Shown here piece after piece: positions 54,581 through 64,000 of a stretch of 64,000 bases of DNA (position 1 is its first letter; each line of letters opens with the position of its first letter). Origin of the DNA: Rahnella bruchi (GTDB lineage: Bacteria > Pseudomonadota > Gammaproteobacteria > Enterobacterales > Enterobacteriaceae); contig NZ_QZWI01000013.1 in assembly GCF_003614975.1 (NCBI RefSeq), positions 1 to 64,000 of the forward strand, given 5' to 3'. The notes below the pieces were generated by a model, which ran no database searches, was not told the origin of the DNA, and saw only the letters and a list, made by a program, of their open reading frames with translations. Both the position numbers and the translations under genes were made by a program.

Positions 54581-55939
54581 TTAGTCAGAAAAAATCTTAT
54601 CCAGGTTATTACCGGCCTCTTCGTAACCGCTGCTTTCATAGATGGCCTGCTGTAAGTAGGCTTCCATTTGCGGATACAGACGGATCGCTTTATCCAGCAA
54701 CGGATCCGAGCCTGCGGCATAAGCGCCCACGCTGATGAGGTCACGATTACGTTGATAAGAAGAAAGTAACTGTTTGAAGTTTTGTACTTTTTTATAGTGA
54801 ACCGGCTCAATGAGTTCGGTCATTGCACGGCTGATGGAGGCTTCAATATCAATGGCCGGATAGTGTCCGGACTCCGCCAGGCGGCGTGAGAGAACAATAT
54901 GGCCGTCGAGGATCGCACGGGCAGAGTCTGCGATCGGATCTTGCTGATCATCACCTTCCGTCAGCACGGTATAAAACGCGGTGATCGACCCTCCTTCTTT
55001 CACACCGTTACCCGCCCGCTCAACCAGCGCAGGCAGTTTGGCAAATACGGAAGGCGGATAACCCTTGGTTGCCGGAGGTTCTCCGATGGCCAGAGCAATT
55101 TCACGCTGCGCCATCGCATAACGGGTGAGGGAATCCATGATCAGCAAAACATCCAGCCCGCGATCACGGAAATCCTCAGCGATGCGGGTGGCATAAACCG
55201 CCCCCTGCATACGCAGGATCGGTGAAACATCTGCCGGTGCCGCGATGACAACCGAACGTTTACGTCCGTCTTCACCAAGAATGTTCTCGATAAAGTCCTT
55301 CACTTCGCGGCCACGCTCACCAATCAGCCCGACCACAATGACATCCGCTTTGGTGTAACGAGCCATCATTCCAAGCAGCACACTTTTCCCCACGCCGGAA
55401 CCGGCAAATAGCCCCATACGCTGACCTCGTCCCACTGTCAGTAAGCCGTTGATCGCTCTCACACCCACATCGAGAACATGTTTGATAGGATCACGCTGCA
55501 ACGGATTTACCGGTTGGGTAAACAAAGAACCGTGCTGCAAGGTCACGGGCGCAGGCAATCCGTCGAGAGGACGGGCACTGGCATCCAGAACGCGCCCCAG
55601 CAGTTCAGGGCCTAATGGCAATTGCTTGCCTTTACTGGCACCTGTTTCCAGTGAATAAACACGGGCGCCAGGCAGGATCCCGTCAACATTTTCCAGTGGC
55701 ATCAGATACAGGATCTGACCGTTAAAGCCCACGACTTCACTTTCGACTTTATCGATCCCGTCGCGGGAATGACGCTCAACGATACACAGTGTGCCAATGG
55801 GCAACTTTAATCCCACCGCTTCCATTACCAGCCCTGTCGCGCGGGTTAACTTACCGTATTGCCGGAAAGGCGGCAGTGAAGTGATCAGCTTCTCTTTTCG
55901 GTCGATAGCTTCCAGCCAGTTCTTCAGACGCAGGGTCAT
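54581..55939 (-). CDS. fliI: Flagellum-specific export ATPase FliI
   Basis: 452 residues (E. coli 457). F1-beta-like with Walker [26 protein letters not shown] and Walker [19 protein letters not shown]. Start [11 protein letters not shown] at 55939, overlapping the fliH stop (ATGA). Confidence 0.98.
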   Translation of the reverse strand: MTLRLKNWLEAIDRKEKLITSLPPFRQYGKLTRATGLVMEAVGLKLPIGTLCIVERHSRDGIDKVESEVVGFNGQILYLMPLENVDGILPGARVYSLETGASKGKQLPLGPELLGRVLDASARPLDGLPAPVTLQHGSLFTQPVNPLQRDPIKHVLDVGVRAINGLLTVGRGQRMGLFAGSGVGKSVLLGMMARYTKADVIVVGLIGERGREVKDFIENILGEDGRKRSVVIAAPADVSPILRMQGAVYATRIAEDFRDRGLDVLLIMDSLTRYAMAQREIALAIGEPPATKGYPPSVFAKLPALVERAGNGVKEGGSITAFYTVLTEGDDQQDPIADSARAILDGHIVLSRRLAESGHYPAIDIEASISRAMTELIEPVHYKKVQNFKQLLSSYQRNRDLISVGAYAAGSDPLLDKAIRLYPQMEAYLQQAIYESSGYEEAGNNLDKIFSD

Positions 55940-56649
55940 GCCGGGTAATCCTCCCGACTCAGCTCGCACAATTCCTGCCAGCGGGTGCTCATCGTGGCAT
56001 CGAATTCGCCCTCTTCCGACGTGATGCGGCAGCCACCTGGCAGGATTTGAACATCCGCACGCAGCTCCCAGCCCATGGCTTCCAGCGATTTGCCCACATT
56101 CTCCTGCACCAGCGTCATGTCGTCAGGATTGACCCACAGCTGAGCTTTACCCTTAAACAGCGTTTCCTGCTGCAACAGCTGCTGGATTTTCTCCAGCAAC
56201 ACGTCGTTATCACAGACAATATTTTTGCCCAGAATTGAACGGGCAGCCGTCAGGGATAGCTGAACCAGACGGGAGGGGATCACACTGTCGAGATTATCGA
56301 GGGCAATTTTAAACTCGCCCAGCAGACGTGCAAAACGCTCACCGGTTTCGCGCTGTTCAGCTCCGGCTTCAGCCAGCCCCTGCGCGAAACCTTCCTGTTG
56401 ACCCTGCGTAAATCCGGCCTCAAAACCCTGCTTTTTACCCTCCTCAACGCCACGCGCCTGACCCTGAGCGAACCCTTTTTGCTCCGCCTGCTGACGGATG
56501 CGGGAAAGCTCAGCCTGTAGCAGTTCGTCGGACTGATAAGCGCCCGGGGTGTCAATAATGTCCTGTTCAGGCTGGCTGAAATCATCCAGTAAGTTCTGCG
56601 GTTGCCACGCCTGCCAGTTAAGCGGTTGATCGCGATCAGACGTAGGCAT
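55936..56649 (-). CDS. fliH: Flagellar assembly protein FliH (FliI regulator)
   Basis: 237 residues (E. coli 228). A glycine-repeat helix, (A/E)XXXG units such as [22 protein letters not shown], occupies about 55-95 and is a hallmark of FliH. The C-terminal domain resembles F1 delta. Start at 56649 after GGAGG, overlapping fliG by 14 bases. Confidence 0.96.
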   Translation of the reverse strand: MPTSDRDQPLNWQAWQPQNLLDDFSQPEQDIIDTPGAYQSDELLQAELSRIRQQAEQKGFAQGQARGVEEGKKQGFEAGFTQGQQEGFAQGLAEAGAEQRETGERFARLLGEFKIALDNLDSVIPSRLVQLSLTAARSILGKNIVCDNDVLLEKIQQLLQQETLFKGKAQLWVNPDDMTLVQENVGKSLEAMGWELRADVQILPGGCRITSEEGEFDATMSTRWQELCELSREDYPA

Positions 56650-57622
56650 CGTCAGTCCCTCCAATCACAACTTCACCGGTTTCTGCCAGACGACGGACGA
56701 TCAACAGAATATTTTTCTGCTCCGCTTCCACCTGCGACATACGGATCGGCCCGCGGGAACCGAGATCTTCCATCATGATATCGGCCTGACGACGCGACAT
56801 ATTGCGGAAGAACTTGTCGCGCAGCGCCCCGTCGGCGCCCTTGAGTGCCACAATGAGCGATTCGTTTTCGATTTCCTGAAGAATGCGCTGAATGCTGCGA
56901 TCTTCGATTTCCACCAGATTCTCGAACAGGAACATTTCGTCGATGATTTTCTGCGCCAGCTCCTGGTCGAACTCGCGAACCGCTTCAATCGCTGCTTCTT
57001 CCTGCTGCGTTTTCATCAGGTTAAGAATTTCAGCCGCAGGACGAACACCGCCCATTTTGCTGCGTTTGAGGTTTTGACCGTGCAGAAGGTTATTGAGGAC
57101 TTCGGTCAGTTCCTGCAATGCGGCAGGCTGAACGCCGCCGAACGTCGCAATACGCAGCATAATGTCGTTGCGCTCGCGGTCGTCGAATTTACTCAGCACG
57201 TCCGCCGCCTGGCCTCGTTTCAGGTGAACCAGAATGGTGGCAATGATTTGCGGATGCTCATCACGGATCAGATCAAAGACCGTCTGCGGCTCCATAAAGT
57301 TGAGCGTCTCAATACCATTGGATCCTTGCTGCGAATCCAGAAGATCTTCAAGCAGACTGGATGCCCGCTCTTCACCAAGCGCTTTCACCAGTACACTGCG
57401 CAGATAATCATTGGTATTAAGACTCAGCGCAGCGTACTCGCTGGAATCCGTCTGGAATTCTTTCAGCACGGCCGCCAGTTGTTCATGGGTAAATCCCCCC
57501 ATATTGACCATCGCACTACTGATCATTTTGACTTCGTGAGTATTGAGGTGTTTGAACACTTCAGCCGCCAGTCCGTCACCGAGTGTCAGCATGACAATCG
57601 CACTTTTCTCGTGGGCATTCAT
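56636..57622 (-). CDS. fliG: Flagellar motor switch protein FliG
   Basis: 328 residues (E. coli 331). Three armadillo-like domains with the EHPQIIA and MFLFENL motifs, and the C-terminal torque helix with charged residues ([21 protein letters not shown]). The ATG overlaps the fliF stop by one base (TAATG); a frame nine codons longer lies inside fliF and is less likely. Confidence 0.97.
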   Translation of the reverse strand: MNAHEKSAIVMLTLGDGLAAEVFKHLNTHEVKMISSAMVNMGGFTHEQLAAVLKEFQTDSSEYAALSLNTNDYLRSVLVKALGEERASSLLEDLLDSQQGSNGIETLNFMEPQTVFDLIRDEHPQIIATILVHLKRGQAADVLSKFDDRERNDIMLRIATFGGVQPAALQELTEVLNNLLHGQNLKRSKMGGVRPAAEILNLMKTQQEEAAIEAVREFDQELAQKIIDEMFLFENLVEIEDRSIQRILQEIENESLIVALKGADGALRDKFFRNMSRRQADIMMEDLGSRGPIRMSQVEAEQKNILLIVRRLAETGEVVIGGTDDAYV

Positions 57623-59346
57623 TATGACTTCAGCTCCTTGTTCATCCACTGACGGAGCACCAGAGCAATAACTCGTGGTTCCTGCTCGGCCAGGTCCCGC
57701 AGACTCTGGGTATTAATTTCCGTTTCAACGCGCTGTTCTGCCTTAGCTCTGGCACCACTTTCAGCCCGACGGGTATTGGCATCAATTTCAGCCTGACGCG
57801 CCTGCTTCTCCAGCTCAAGACGCTGTAAAACCAGTTCCTGATTTCTCAGCCAGGCCGGCTGCACCGCTTTACGCCACAGGAACCATGCGACAAGTGCGAT
57901 CAGCAGATAACGTGCGGCAGCCATCAGGAGATTGAGGAACCCGTCCTGCTTCCAGAATGGCGGAGTAACGTCTTCTTCCACGGTATTGAAAGGCGAATTG
58001 ACGATGTTCAGAGTGTCACCACGCGCGGAGGAATAACCCATTGTTTCTTTCACCAAAGCATTGATTTGCTCCAGTTGCTCAGGGGTTAACGCGACCGGAT
58101 CGCCCTCTTTACCCGGCAGATAATTCACCACTACCGCGACCGAAAGCCTTTCAATACGACCTGTGCTGCGCTTGATGTGCGTCAGCGTACGGTCCAGCTC
58201 ATAGTTAGTGGTATTGTCCTTACGGTTATTGAAAGGCATCGGCGTCAGGACTGTCGTCGATGCACTGCCGTTTGCGGCATTGTTTGTCGTCGTGTTAGCC
58301 GCAGGGTTATTCGCAGTATTGCCATTTGCCGCTGTGTTATTAGCAGCTGCGGGCTGGGTGATTGGCGTGGTAGCCGGTGCCGGTGGCTGATTGCTCAATG
58401 CCCCTGGCACACCGCCTGTGGCGTTTTTGCTGCCCTGTTCTGCGTCACTGGTCTGACGGCTGCGAATGGCCATTTTGTCCGGCGAAGTATTGGGCTGATA
58501 TTGCTCGGCAGTTTGCTCATGCTGGGTAAAATCAAGTTGTGCTGTGACCTGGGCCTTGACGTTGTTTCGCCCGACAATGGTCGCCACAATCGTCTGGATC
58601 CGCTGCTGGAAATCCGCTTCTACTTCACTGGTGTATTTAAGCTGAGTGGTCTGCATCGCCTGACCACCGCTTTGGGTCAGCAGATGCCCGCTTTGATCGA
58701 CAATAGTGACGTTATCCGCATTCAGGCCGGGAACCGCGCTCGACACAAGATAAGTGATCGCACTGACCTGCCCGGAATCAAGAGAACGTCCCTGACTGAG
58801 CGTCACCGTGACCGCAGCAGAAGGTTGCTTTTGCTCGCGAACAAACATCGAAGGTTTAGGAATGGCAAGATGTACGCGCGCACCCTGCACCGATCCGAGA
58901 GTTTCAATGGTTCGTGAAAGCTCGCCTTCCAGCGCCCGCTGGAAATTGACCTGCTCGCTAAACTGGCTGATACCAAATTTTTCCTGATCGAGCAATTCAA
59001 AACCCACCGCGCCGCCTTTAGGTAATCCCATCTGTGCAAGGGTCAGACGTGCTTCATAGACCTTGTCTTCCGGGACCATAATGGCGCCGCCATGTTCCTC
59101 AAAACGGTATGGCACATTCAGCTGCGCCAGTTGGGCCACAATCGCCCCCCCATCCTGCTCGCTGATATTGCTGTACAACACCCGGTAATCCGGGGATTTT
59201 GCCCAAAAGACCAGAGCGATAATCACTGAAATGGCCGCTGAAGCACTGATAACAAGAATAATTTTAGGACTAGAGCGGAGACGTTCTAATACTGCCTTCA
59301 GATTAGCTGTATTTTTGTTTTTGATACCGTTTGTTGTGGCATTCAT
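57622..59346 (-). CDS. fliF: Flagellar MS-ring protein FliF
   Basis: 574 residues (E. coli 552). N-terminal membrane segment (about 30-50), ring-building motif domains ([42 protein letters not shown]), an Asn/Ala/Thr-rich linker (about 310-375) and a second membrane segment (about 475-495), then the FliG-binding tail. The low-complexity linker accounts for the extra length. First gene of fliFGHIJK, divergent from fliE across 277 bases (59347-59623), in which I identified no confident promoter. Confidence 0.97.
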   Translation of the reverse strand: MNATTNGIKNKNTANLKAVLERLRSSPKIILVISASAAISVIIALVFWAKSPDYRVLYSNISEQDGGAIVAQLAQLNVPYRFEEHGGAIMVPEDKVYEARLTLAQMGLPKGGAVGFELLDQEKFGISQFSEQVNFQRALEGELSRTIETLGSVQGARVHLAIPKPSMFVREQKQPSAAVTVTLSQGRSLDSGQVSAITYLVSSAVPGLNADNVTIVDQSGHLLTQSGGQAMQTTQLKYTSEVEADFQQRIQTIVATIVGRNNVKAQVTAQLDFTQHEQTAEQYQPNTSPDKMAIRSRQTSDAEQGSKNATGGVPGALSNQPPAPATTPITQPAAANNTAANGNTANNPAANTTTNNAANGSASTTVLTPMPFNNRKDNTTNYELDRTLTHIKRSTGRIERLSVAVVVNYLPGKEGDPVALTPEQLEQINALVKETMGYSSARGDTLNIVNSPFNTVEEDVTPPFWKQDGFLNLLMAAARYLLIALVAWFLWRKAVQPAWLRNQELVLQRLELEKQARQAEIDANTRRAESGARAKAEQRVETEINTQSLRDLAEQEPRVIALVLRQWMNKELKS

Positions 59347-59623
59347 GCCGTAATCCTGTAAAAAAATAAATGACGCAATGCGGCGTATTATTGCGAATCA
59401 GCACTCCGGTTACGGATTAGAGAAAGCGAAGCAGTAAATACACAGACTTATTTCCAGCTGCGTATTATCTTCTAATTGCGTTTTTTTTAAGCATCAATAA
59501 GCTGAAGTTTCTGTCAGCTATTCGAATTATTTTATTTTGCTGACCTTATGTTACGCTGCAGTTATTAAATGCTAATAGAAGGAACGGCGAAGAAGTCATT
59601 ACGCCGATATAAAGGAAATACTG

Positions 59624-59959
59624 ATGTCTATTCCATCGATTAACGGCGTTCTGGAACAAATGAATTTCCAGGCACAACAGGTTTCAGCAACAAAAACCTC
59701 ACCTTTTATTTCTGAAAGCCAACGTGCGGACAAGAAGTTACAGTTCTCGGATGTCTTGTTCGACAGCATTAACAGTATCAGCAGTGCCCAAAACCAGGCG
59801 AAAACGCAGGCTCAGGACTACATGACCGGCGCGACAGACATCGGACTTAACGACGTGATGGTCTCAATGCAGAAATCTTCAGTGGCATTAAATCTGGGGA
59901 TTCAGGTACGTAACAAAATGGTCAGTGCCTACCAGGAAATCATGAGTATGGCAGTCTGA
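59624..59959 (+). CDS. fliE: Flagellar hook-basal body protein FliE
   Basis: 111 residues (E. coli 104). Links the MS ring and export gate to the proximal rod. Conserved FSDVLFDSINSISSAQNQAKTQAQDYMTG and the QVRNKMVSAYQEIMSM end. AAAGGA ribosome site. Confidence 0.96.
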   Translation: MSIPSINGVLEQMNFQAQQVSATKTSPFISESQRADKKLQFSDVLFDSINSISSAQNQAKTQAQDYMTGATDIGLNDVMVSMQKSSVALNLGIQVRNKMVSAYQEIMSMAV

Positions 59960-60144
59960 TTATTCGTTATTTTATTACCTCACACATTGCCTGCAATTAA
60001 AAGAAGTTAAGACATTACGTAATAATATGGCCTGCTGGTCATCTTGCGTCCTCACTGAGAATATCTCTTTTTCTCAGGATTTCAGGAAATCACCAGAAAA
60101 TATTTCTATCTGTGGTTTTTTCTATCAGTAACTTTGTCTATCAG

Positions 60145-60172
60145 TAAAAGTGCGGGCAGAAATGACCGGTAT
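60145..60172 (+). promoter_or_regulatory. Possible sigma-28 promoter of cheRBYZ
   Basis: TAAA (60145-60148), then after 16 bases ACCGGTAT (60165-60172), a partial match to the FliA consensus TAAA-N15-GCCGATAA with one extra spacer base. Two copies of TCTATCAGTAA (60121-60131, 60137-60147) lie just upstream. Weak evidence, but the location is where a class 3 chemotaxis promoter would be expected. Confidence 0.3.
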
Positions 60173-60221
60173 TATCCCTTTGGGAATGATGTTTTATCCG
60201 TGACAGTTGAATAATTAAAAT

Positions 60222-61037
60222 ATGCGTATTCAGGAAGACCTTTCTGATAAAGACTTACAAAAAATCAGTGAGCTGATTTATCAGCGTGCAGGGATTGTTT
60301 TAAACAGCCAAAAGCGTGACATGGTTTATAACCGGTTGTCGCGCAGATTGAGGGAACTGAAATTAACCAGTTTTACCGACTATGTAAAACGGCTGGAAGC
60401 CAACCCGCAAAGTCAGGAATGGCAGGCCTTTATCAATGCCCTGACCACCAATCTGACGTCGTTTTTTCGGGAGTCTTACCACTTTCCTATTTTGGCGGAA
60501 CATGCCAGGGGTAGGCCTAATTACACCGTGTGGTGTACAGCAGCCTCAACAGGTGAGGAACCCTGCTCAATCGCCATGACCCTGGAACAAACACTGGGGC
60601 GCAGTATCACCGGTCCCCGTATCTGGGCGACGGATATTGATACGGAGGTTTTAAACAAAGCCAATACCGGCGTGTACAGACTCGCCGATATCGACAGTTT
60701 AACCGACGAACAAAAACGCCAATATTTCCTGCGCGGAACAGGTGCACAGGAGAATCTGGTGAAAGTACGGAAAGAGCTGCTGGCAGAAATCCGCTACCAG
60801 CACCTCAATTTGCTGGATTCAAAATGGGATGTCCCGGCTCCCTTTGACGCGATTTTTTGTCGAAATGTGATGATTTACTTCGACCAAAAAACTCAGGAAC
60901 ACCTGATGCAACGCTTTGCAACAATGCTCAAACCTGGTGGCATTTTATTCGCCGGTCATTCTGAACATTTTAGCAAGATGAACAGTCCTTTCCGTCTGCG
61001 TGGCCAGTCAGTGTATTACCTCGCCAGGGAGAAATGA
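60222..61037 (+). CDS. cheR: Chemotaxis protein methyltransferase CheR
   Basis: 271 residues (E. coli 286). Methylates chemoreceptor glutamates using SAM. N-terminal helical domain, then the SAM domain with [38 protein letters not shown] and [14 protein letters not shown]. Ends overlapping cheB by four bases. No receptor gene (tar/tsr type) or cheA/cheW lies in the window. Confidence 0.97.
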   Translation: MRIQEDLSDKDLQKISELIYQRAGIVLNSQKRDMVYNRLSRRLRELKLTSFTDYVKRLEANPQSQEWQAFINALTTNLTSFFRESYHFPILAEHARGRPNYTVWCTAASTGEEPCSIAMTLEQTLGRSITGPRIWATDIDTEVLNKANTGVYRLADIDSLTDEQKRQYFLRGTGAQENLVKVRKELLAEIRYQHLNLLDSKWDVPAPFDAIFCRNVMIYFDQKTQEHLMQRFATMLKPGGILFAGHSEHFSKMNSPFRLRGQSVYYLAREK

Positions 61038-62083
61038 TGAAAAAGATAAGAGTACTTTGTGTCGATGACTCCGCACTTATTCGCAGCATTATGAGTGAAA
61101 TTGTGAATCACCAGCCCGATATGGAGATGGTCGCGACAGCACCGGACCCGATCATTGCCAGAGATTTGATCAAACAATTTAACCCCGATGTTCTGACGCT
61201 GGATGTGGAAATGCCACGAATGGATGGTCTGGACTTCCTGGAGCGCCTGATGCGGCTGCGCCCGATGCCCGTCATCATGGTGTCATCGCTGACCCGTAGG
61301 GGATCGGAAATCACACTGAGTGCGCTTGAACTGGGTGCGGTGGATTTTGTCACCAAACCCGAGATGGGCCTGAAAGACGGCATGATGCACTACGCGGAAA
61401 TTATCGCGGACAAAATCCGTATGGCTTCTCAAGCGCAGGTTCATCGGCGCGAAAATCCGGGTCAGGTACCTAAAATCATCTCCGGCCCGCTGGTCGGAAG
61501 TGAAAAAATTATTGCCATCGGTTCGTCAACGGGCGGAACTGAAGCTCTGCGCCGCGTACTGGTTCCCATGCCGCTCAATTGTCCGGGGATTGTAATAGCG
61601 CAACATATGCCGCCGGGATTCACCCGCTCTTTCGCTGAGCGGCTGGATAATCTTTGTCAGATCAAAGTAAAAGAAGGCGAGGATGGCGACCGGGTGCTGC
61701 CCGGCCATGCTTATATTGCCCCCGGCGATATGCATATGGAACTGATACGCAGCGGGGCTAATTACCATATAAAAATCAATCAGCTGCCTGCCGTTAATCG
61801 CCATCGTCCTTCGGTCGATGTCCTGTTTAATTCAGTAGCAAAATCCGCTGGAAGAAACGCAGTCGGGACCATTTTAACCGGCATGGGCAGCGACGGGGCT
61901 CAGGGACTGCTGGCCATGCGTTCAGCGGGGGCACATACGCTGGCACAGAGTGAAAAAACCTGCGTGGTCTTCGGCATGCCCCGCGAAGCCATAGGTCTTG
62001 AAGCGGTCTGCGAAATTGTCGATCTGGATGACATAACCCAGCGCATTCTCAACGGCGTCGTGGGTCAGGCACGCAGAATTTAA
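61034..62083 (+). CDS. cheB: Chemotaxis methylesterase/glutamine deamidase CheB
   Basis: 349 residues, as in E. coli. Receiver domain with phospho-acceptor Asp57 ([12 protein letters not shown]) and C-terminal methylesterase with the Ser-His-Asp triad in [18 protein letters not shown] and [10 protein letters not shown]. Two ATG codons in a row (61034, 61037) could serve as start. Removes receptor methyl groups for adaptation. Confidence 0.98.
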   Translation: MMKKIRVLCVDDSALIRSIMSEIVNHQPDMEMVATAPDPIIARDLIKQFNPDVLTLDVEMPRMDGLDFLERLMRLRPMPVIMVSSLTRRGSEITLSALELGAVDFVTKPEMGLKDGMMHYAEIIADKIRMASQAQVHRRENPGQVPKIISGPLVGSEKIIAIGSSTGGTEALRRVLVPMPLNCPGIVIAQHMPPGFTRSFAERLDNLCQIKVKEGEDGDRVLPGHAYIAPGDMHMELIRSGANYHIKINQLPAVNRHRPSVDVLFNSVAKSAGRNAVGTILTGMGSDGAQGLLAMRSAGAHTLAQSEKTCVVFGMPREAIGLEAVCEIVDLDDITQRILNGVVGQARRI

Positions 62084-62170
62084 TCTTATCTCCCGTCACG
62101 CTGTTTCCTCGCTGCGGTTTTCATTTAATGAATTGTATTTAAAACATTTTTTCAAAAAAAAGGACGATGT

Positions 62171-62560
62171 ATGGCAGACAATAATTTGCGTTTTTTAGTT
62201 ATCGATGATTTCGCCACCATGCGCCGCATTGTGAGAAACCTGTTGCAGGATCTGGGCTTTAAAAATGTTGAAGAGGCTGAAGACGGTCACGATGCATTAA
62301 CCAAACTGCGAGCCTCAAAATTCGATTTCGTCATCAGTGACTGGAATATGCCCAATATCGACGGGCTTCAGCTGCTGTCTGAAATACGTAAAGACGACAC
62401 CCTGAAAACCATTCCGGTGCTGATGGTGACGGCTGAAGCGAAAAAAGAAAACATCATCGCTGCCGCTCAGGCGGGTGCAAATGGCTATGTGGTGAAGCCT
62501 TTCACGGCTGCCATTCTGGAAGAGAAACTCAATAAAATCTTCGAAAAGCTCGGGTGGTAA
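62171..62560 (+). CDS. cheY: Chemotaxis response regulator CheY
   Basis: 129 residues, same as E. coli. Asp12-Asp13 acidic pair, phospho-acceptor Asp57 ([11 protein letters not shown]), Thr87 (MVTAEA) and Lys109 (VVKPF). Phosphorylated CheY binds FliM and FliN, both encoded in this window. AAAAAAGGA ribosome site. Confidence 0.99.
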   Translation: MADNNLRFLVIDDFATMRRIVRNLLQDLGFKNVEEAEDGHDALTKLRASKFDFVISDWNMPNIDGLQLLSEIRKDDTLKTIPVLMVTAEAKKENIIAAAQAGANGYVVKPFTAAILEEKLNKIFEKLGW

Positions 62561-62563
62561 AGG

Positions 62564-63205
62564 ATGAATACAACACAGAACCAGCAGTCAGCAGATAACT
62601 TCAGAGAAATTTTCTCACGGATAGGTCAGCTCACCCGCCTCTTACGTGACAGCGTGGCAAATCTGGGTCTGGATCGCGCCATCATGGATGTTGCTGAGGC
62701 GATTCCGGACACCCGCGATCGCCTCAATTATGTAGTGGGCAAAACCTCTCAGGCCGCAGATCGCGCCCTGACATGTGTCGAAATTGCGCGCCCGTTACAG
62801 GATGGTCTGAGTGAGCAATCCACCGAACTGAAAACGCGCTGGGATGCCTGGTTTGCAGAGCCGGTAGAATTATCCCAGGCCCGCGAACTGGTTGCTGATA
62901 CCCGTGAGTTTCTGGATACCGCGCCCAAAATTGCCAGCCAGACCAATCAGCAACTGATGGAAATCATGATGGCGCAGGATTTTCAGGATCTGACCGGTCA
63001 GGTGATTCAGAACATGATGAAACTGATTGAAAACGTCGAGCATGAGCTGATTCAGGTACTGGTGGAAAACATGCCGGGGGCGCAATCACTGGTCGCCGCA
63101 CCTTCTGAAAGCCTGAAAAATGGGCCACAAATCAATCAGTCCGTTGCAGGTGTCGTCGCTTCACAAGATCAGGTTGATGACCTGCTGGAAACGTTGGGTT
63201 TCTGA
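62564..63205 (+). CDS. cheZ: CheY-P phosphatase CheZ
   Basis: 213 residues (E. coli 214). Long helical hairpin with the catalytic Gln region AQDFQDLTGQVIQNMMKLI and the C-terminal CheY-binding peptide QDQVDDLLETLGF. Three bases after cheY. Confidence 0.97.
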   Translation: MNTTQNQQSADNFREIFSRIGQLTRLLRDSVANLGLDRAIMDVAEAIPDTRDRLNYVVGKTSQAADRALTCVEIARPLQDGLSEQSTELKTRWDAWFAEPVELSQARELVADTREFLDTAPKIASQTNQQLMEIMMAQDFQDLTGQVIQNMMKLIENVEHELIQVLVENMPGAQSLVAAPSESLKNGPQINQSVAGVVASQDQVDDLLETLGF

Positions 63206-63278
63206 GGCAACTGCGCAGTGACTTTCTCCCTTTTATTTATACCAGCCAGAACTTACGGCCTAAGATCCAGCAGAACCC

Positions 63279-64000
63279 ATGTCTCAGGAAAGTGATGTAG
63301 AAAAAACCGAGGAACCCACGCCCCACAGGCTATCCAAAGCCCGTGAAGACGGGCAAATTCCTCGCTCCAAAGAACTGACCTCATTGCTGATGTTACTGAT
63401 CGGCTGGATGTTGATTCTGTTAGGAGGAACGCATCTCGCCGGAAAACTCAATCTGTTGCTGCATAACGGACTGACGTTTGACCGGATGCTGGTTCTCGAT
63501 ACCAAAATGATGCTGTTGCGCGTTGGGGACTTATTAAGGATGGGCGTTCTTTCCGTTTTGCCGATCCTGCTCGGCCTGTTCATTACCGGCCTGGCTTCGC
63601 CGTTGTTGTTAGGTGGGCTGAACTTCAGCGGTAAATCGCTGAAGGTGGATCTCAAGCGTTTGAATCCTCTCTCAGGATTCAAACGCATGTTTTCCATGCA
63701 GGTCCTGTCGGAACTGTTAAAAAGTGTGCTGAAGGTCACGCTGGTGGGAGCGGCCTGCGCCATCTACCTCATGAGCAATAAGACGCACATGATCCAGCTT
63801 ATCTCTGAACCGGTTGCGATCGCCCTGGGAGATACGCGATCCCTGATATCCAACGCGCTGCTGGTGGTGATCCTGGCGCTGATCCCTCTGGTGGGTTACG
63901 ACGTTTTCTATCAGATCATGAGTAATTTGAAAAAGTTACGCATGAGCCGCCAGGAAATACGGGACGAATTCAAACAGCATGAAGGGGATCCGCACATCAA
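63279..64000 (+). CDS. flhB: Flagellar export switch protein FlhB (5' part)
   Basis: Begins at 63279 and runs off the right edge; 240 codons are present of about 380. Start MSQESDVEKTEEPTPHRLSKAREDGQIPRSKEL, the hallmark N-terminus, then four membrane segments. The autocleavage NPTH site lies beyond the window. FlhB switches export from hook to filament proteins together with FliK. Confidence 0.97.
   Translation, partial: MSQESDVEKTEEPTPHRLSKAREDGQIPRSKELTSLLMLLIGWMLILLGGTHLAGKLNLLLHNGLTFDRMLVLDTKMMLLRVGDLLRMGVLSVLPILLGLFITGLASPLLLGGLNFSGKSLKVDLKRLNPLSGFKRMFSMQVLSELLKSVLKVTLVGAACAIYLMSNKTHMIQLISEPVAIALGDTRSLISNALLVVILALIPLVGYDVFYQIMSNLKKLRMSRQEIRDEFKQHEGDPHI

Noticed and set aside
58177-58917. 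246-codon frame opposite fliF
   Set aside because: Arises from the Asn/Ala/Thr-rich linker of fliF read backwards.
59601-59608. GCCGATAT upstream of fliE as a sigma-28 -10
   Set aside because: No -35 at the right distance, and it is too close to the fliE start to leave a normal leader.

Overview
The window is a chromosomal segment of a gamma-proteobacterium of the order Enterobacterales. Core genes match Escherichia coli closely in length, sequence and order (clpB-pgeF-rluD / bamD-raiA-pheL-pheA / tyrA-aroF; rplS-trmD-rimM-rpsP-ffh-ypjD-yfjD; luxS-micA-gshA-yqaA-yqaB-arg/ser tRNAs-csrA-alaS-recX-recA-pncC-mltB). The flagellar block beside mltB and the divergence of the proteins point away from Escherichia, towards a Yersiniaceae-like genus such as Rahnella, Serratia or Ewingella; that placement is inference.

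Layout. 1-200: tandem P1/P2 promoters of an rRNA operon that runs off the left edge. 276-9949: heat-shock clpB, pgeF, rluD, bamD, raiA and the aromatic amino acid genes pheA (with a complete pheL attenuator), tyrA and aroF (with TyrR boxes). 10239-26139: a P2/186-type phage cluster between aroF and rplS. 26231-43780: translation, SRP, membrane, quorum, glutathione, tRNA, csrA, alaS, recX-recA, pncC and mltB genes, including the sRNA gene micA. 43883-48454: a DegT-family sugar aminotransferase and a very large methyltransferase-TPR-O-GlcNAc-transferase fusion, codirectional with and downstream of fliR. 48619-59346: fliR-Q-P-O-N-M-L and fliK-J-I-H-G-F on the minus strand. 59624-64000: fliE, cheR-B-Y-Z and the start of flhB on the plus strand.

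The main find is the phage cluster. It has every P2 tail gene (X, R, V, W, J, I, H, G, FI, FII, E/E', T, U, D), a complete lysis cassette (holin, SAR endolysin, nested spanins), a 186-like CI repressor and the late activator Ogr. It has no portal, terminase, scaffold, capsid or head-completion genes (Q, P, O, N, M, L), no gpS and no integrase. This is the make-up of an R-type phage-tail bacteriocin (tailocin). Its control can be read from the DNA. An 18-bp palindrome fills the spacer of the early promoter, and a near-identical palindrome overlaps the promoter-like sequence just upstream of ogr; both are candidate CI operators. A textbook LexA box lies over the promoter of a 64-residue ORF placed where phage 186 has its SOS-induced antirepressor tum. 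Ogr-type TGT-N12-ACA boxes precede the lysis/tail operon and the sheath operon. The inferred circuit is DNA damage, then LexA loss, then a small antirepressor, then CI release, then Ogr, then tails and lysis.

The second find is the methyltransferase-OGT fusion with its DegT neighbour. Its position directly behind the flagellar export operon suggests modification of flagellin or another surface protein, but no substrate can be read from the sequence. Smaller points are a perfect 258-bp tandem duplication of a tRNA-Arg gene with an rtT-like spacer, an enlarged RecX, and a replication endonuclease (gpA) kept in a headless element.
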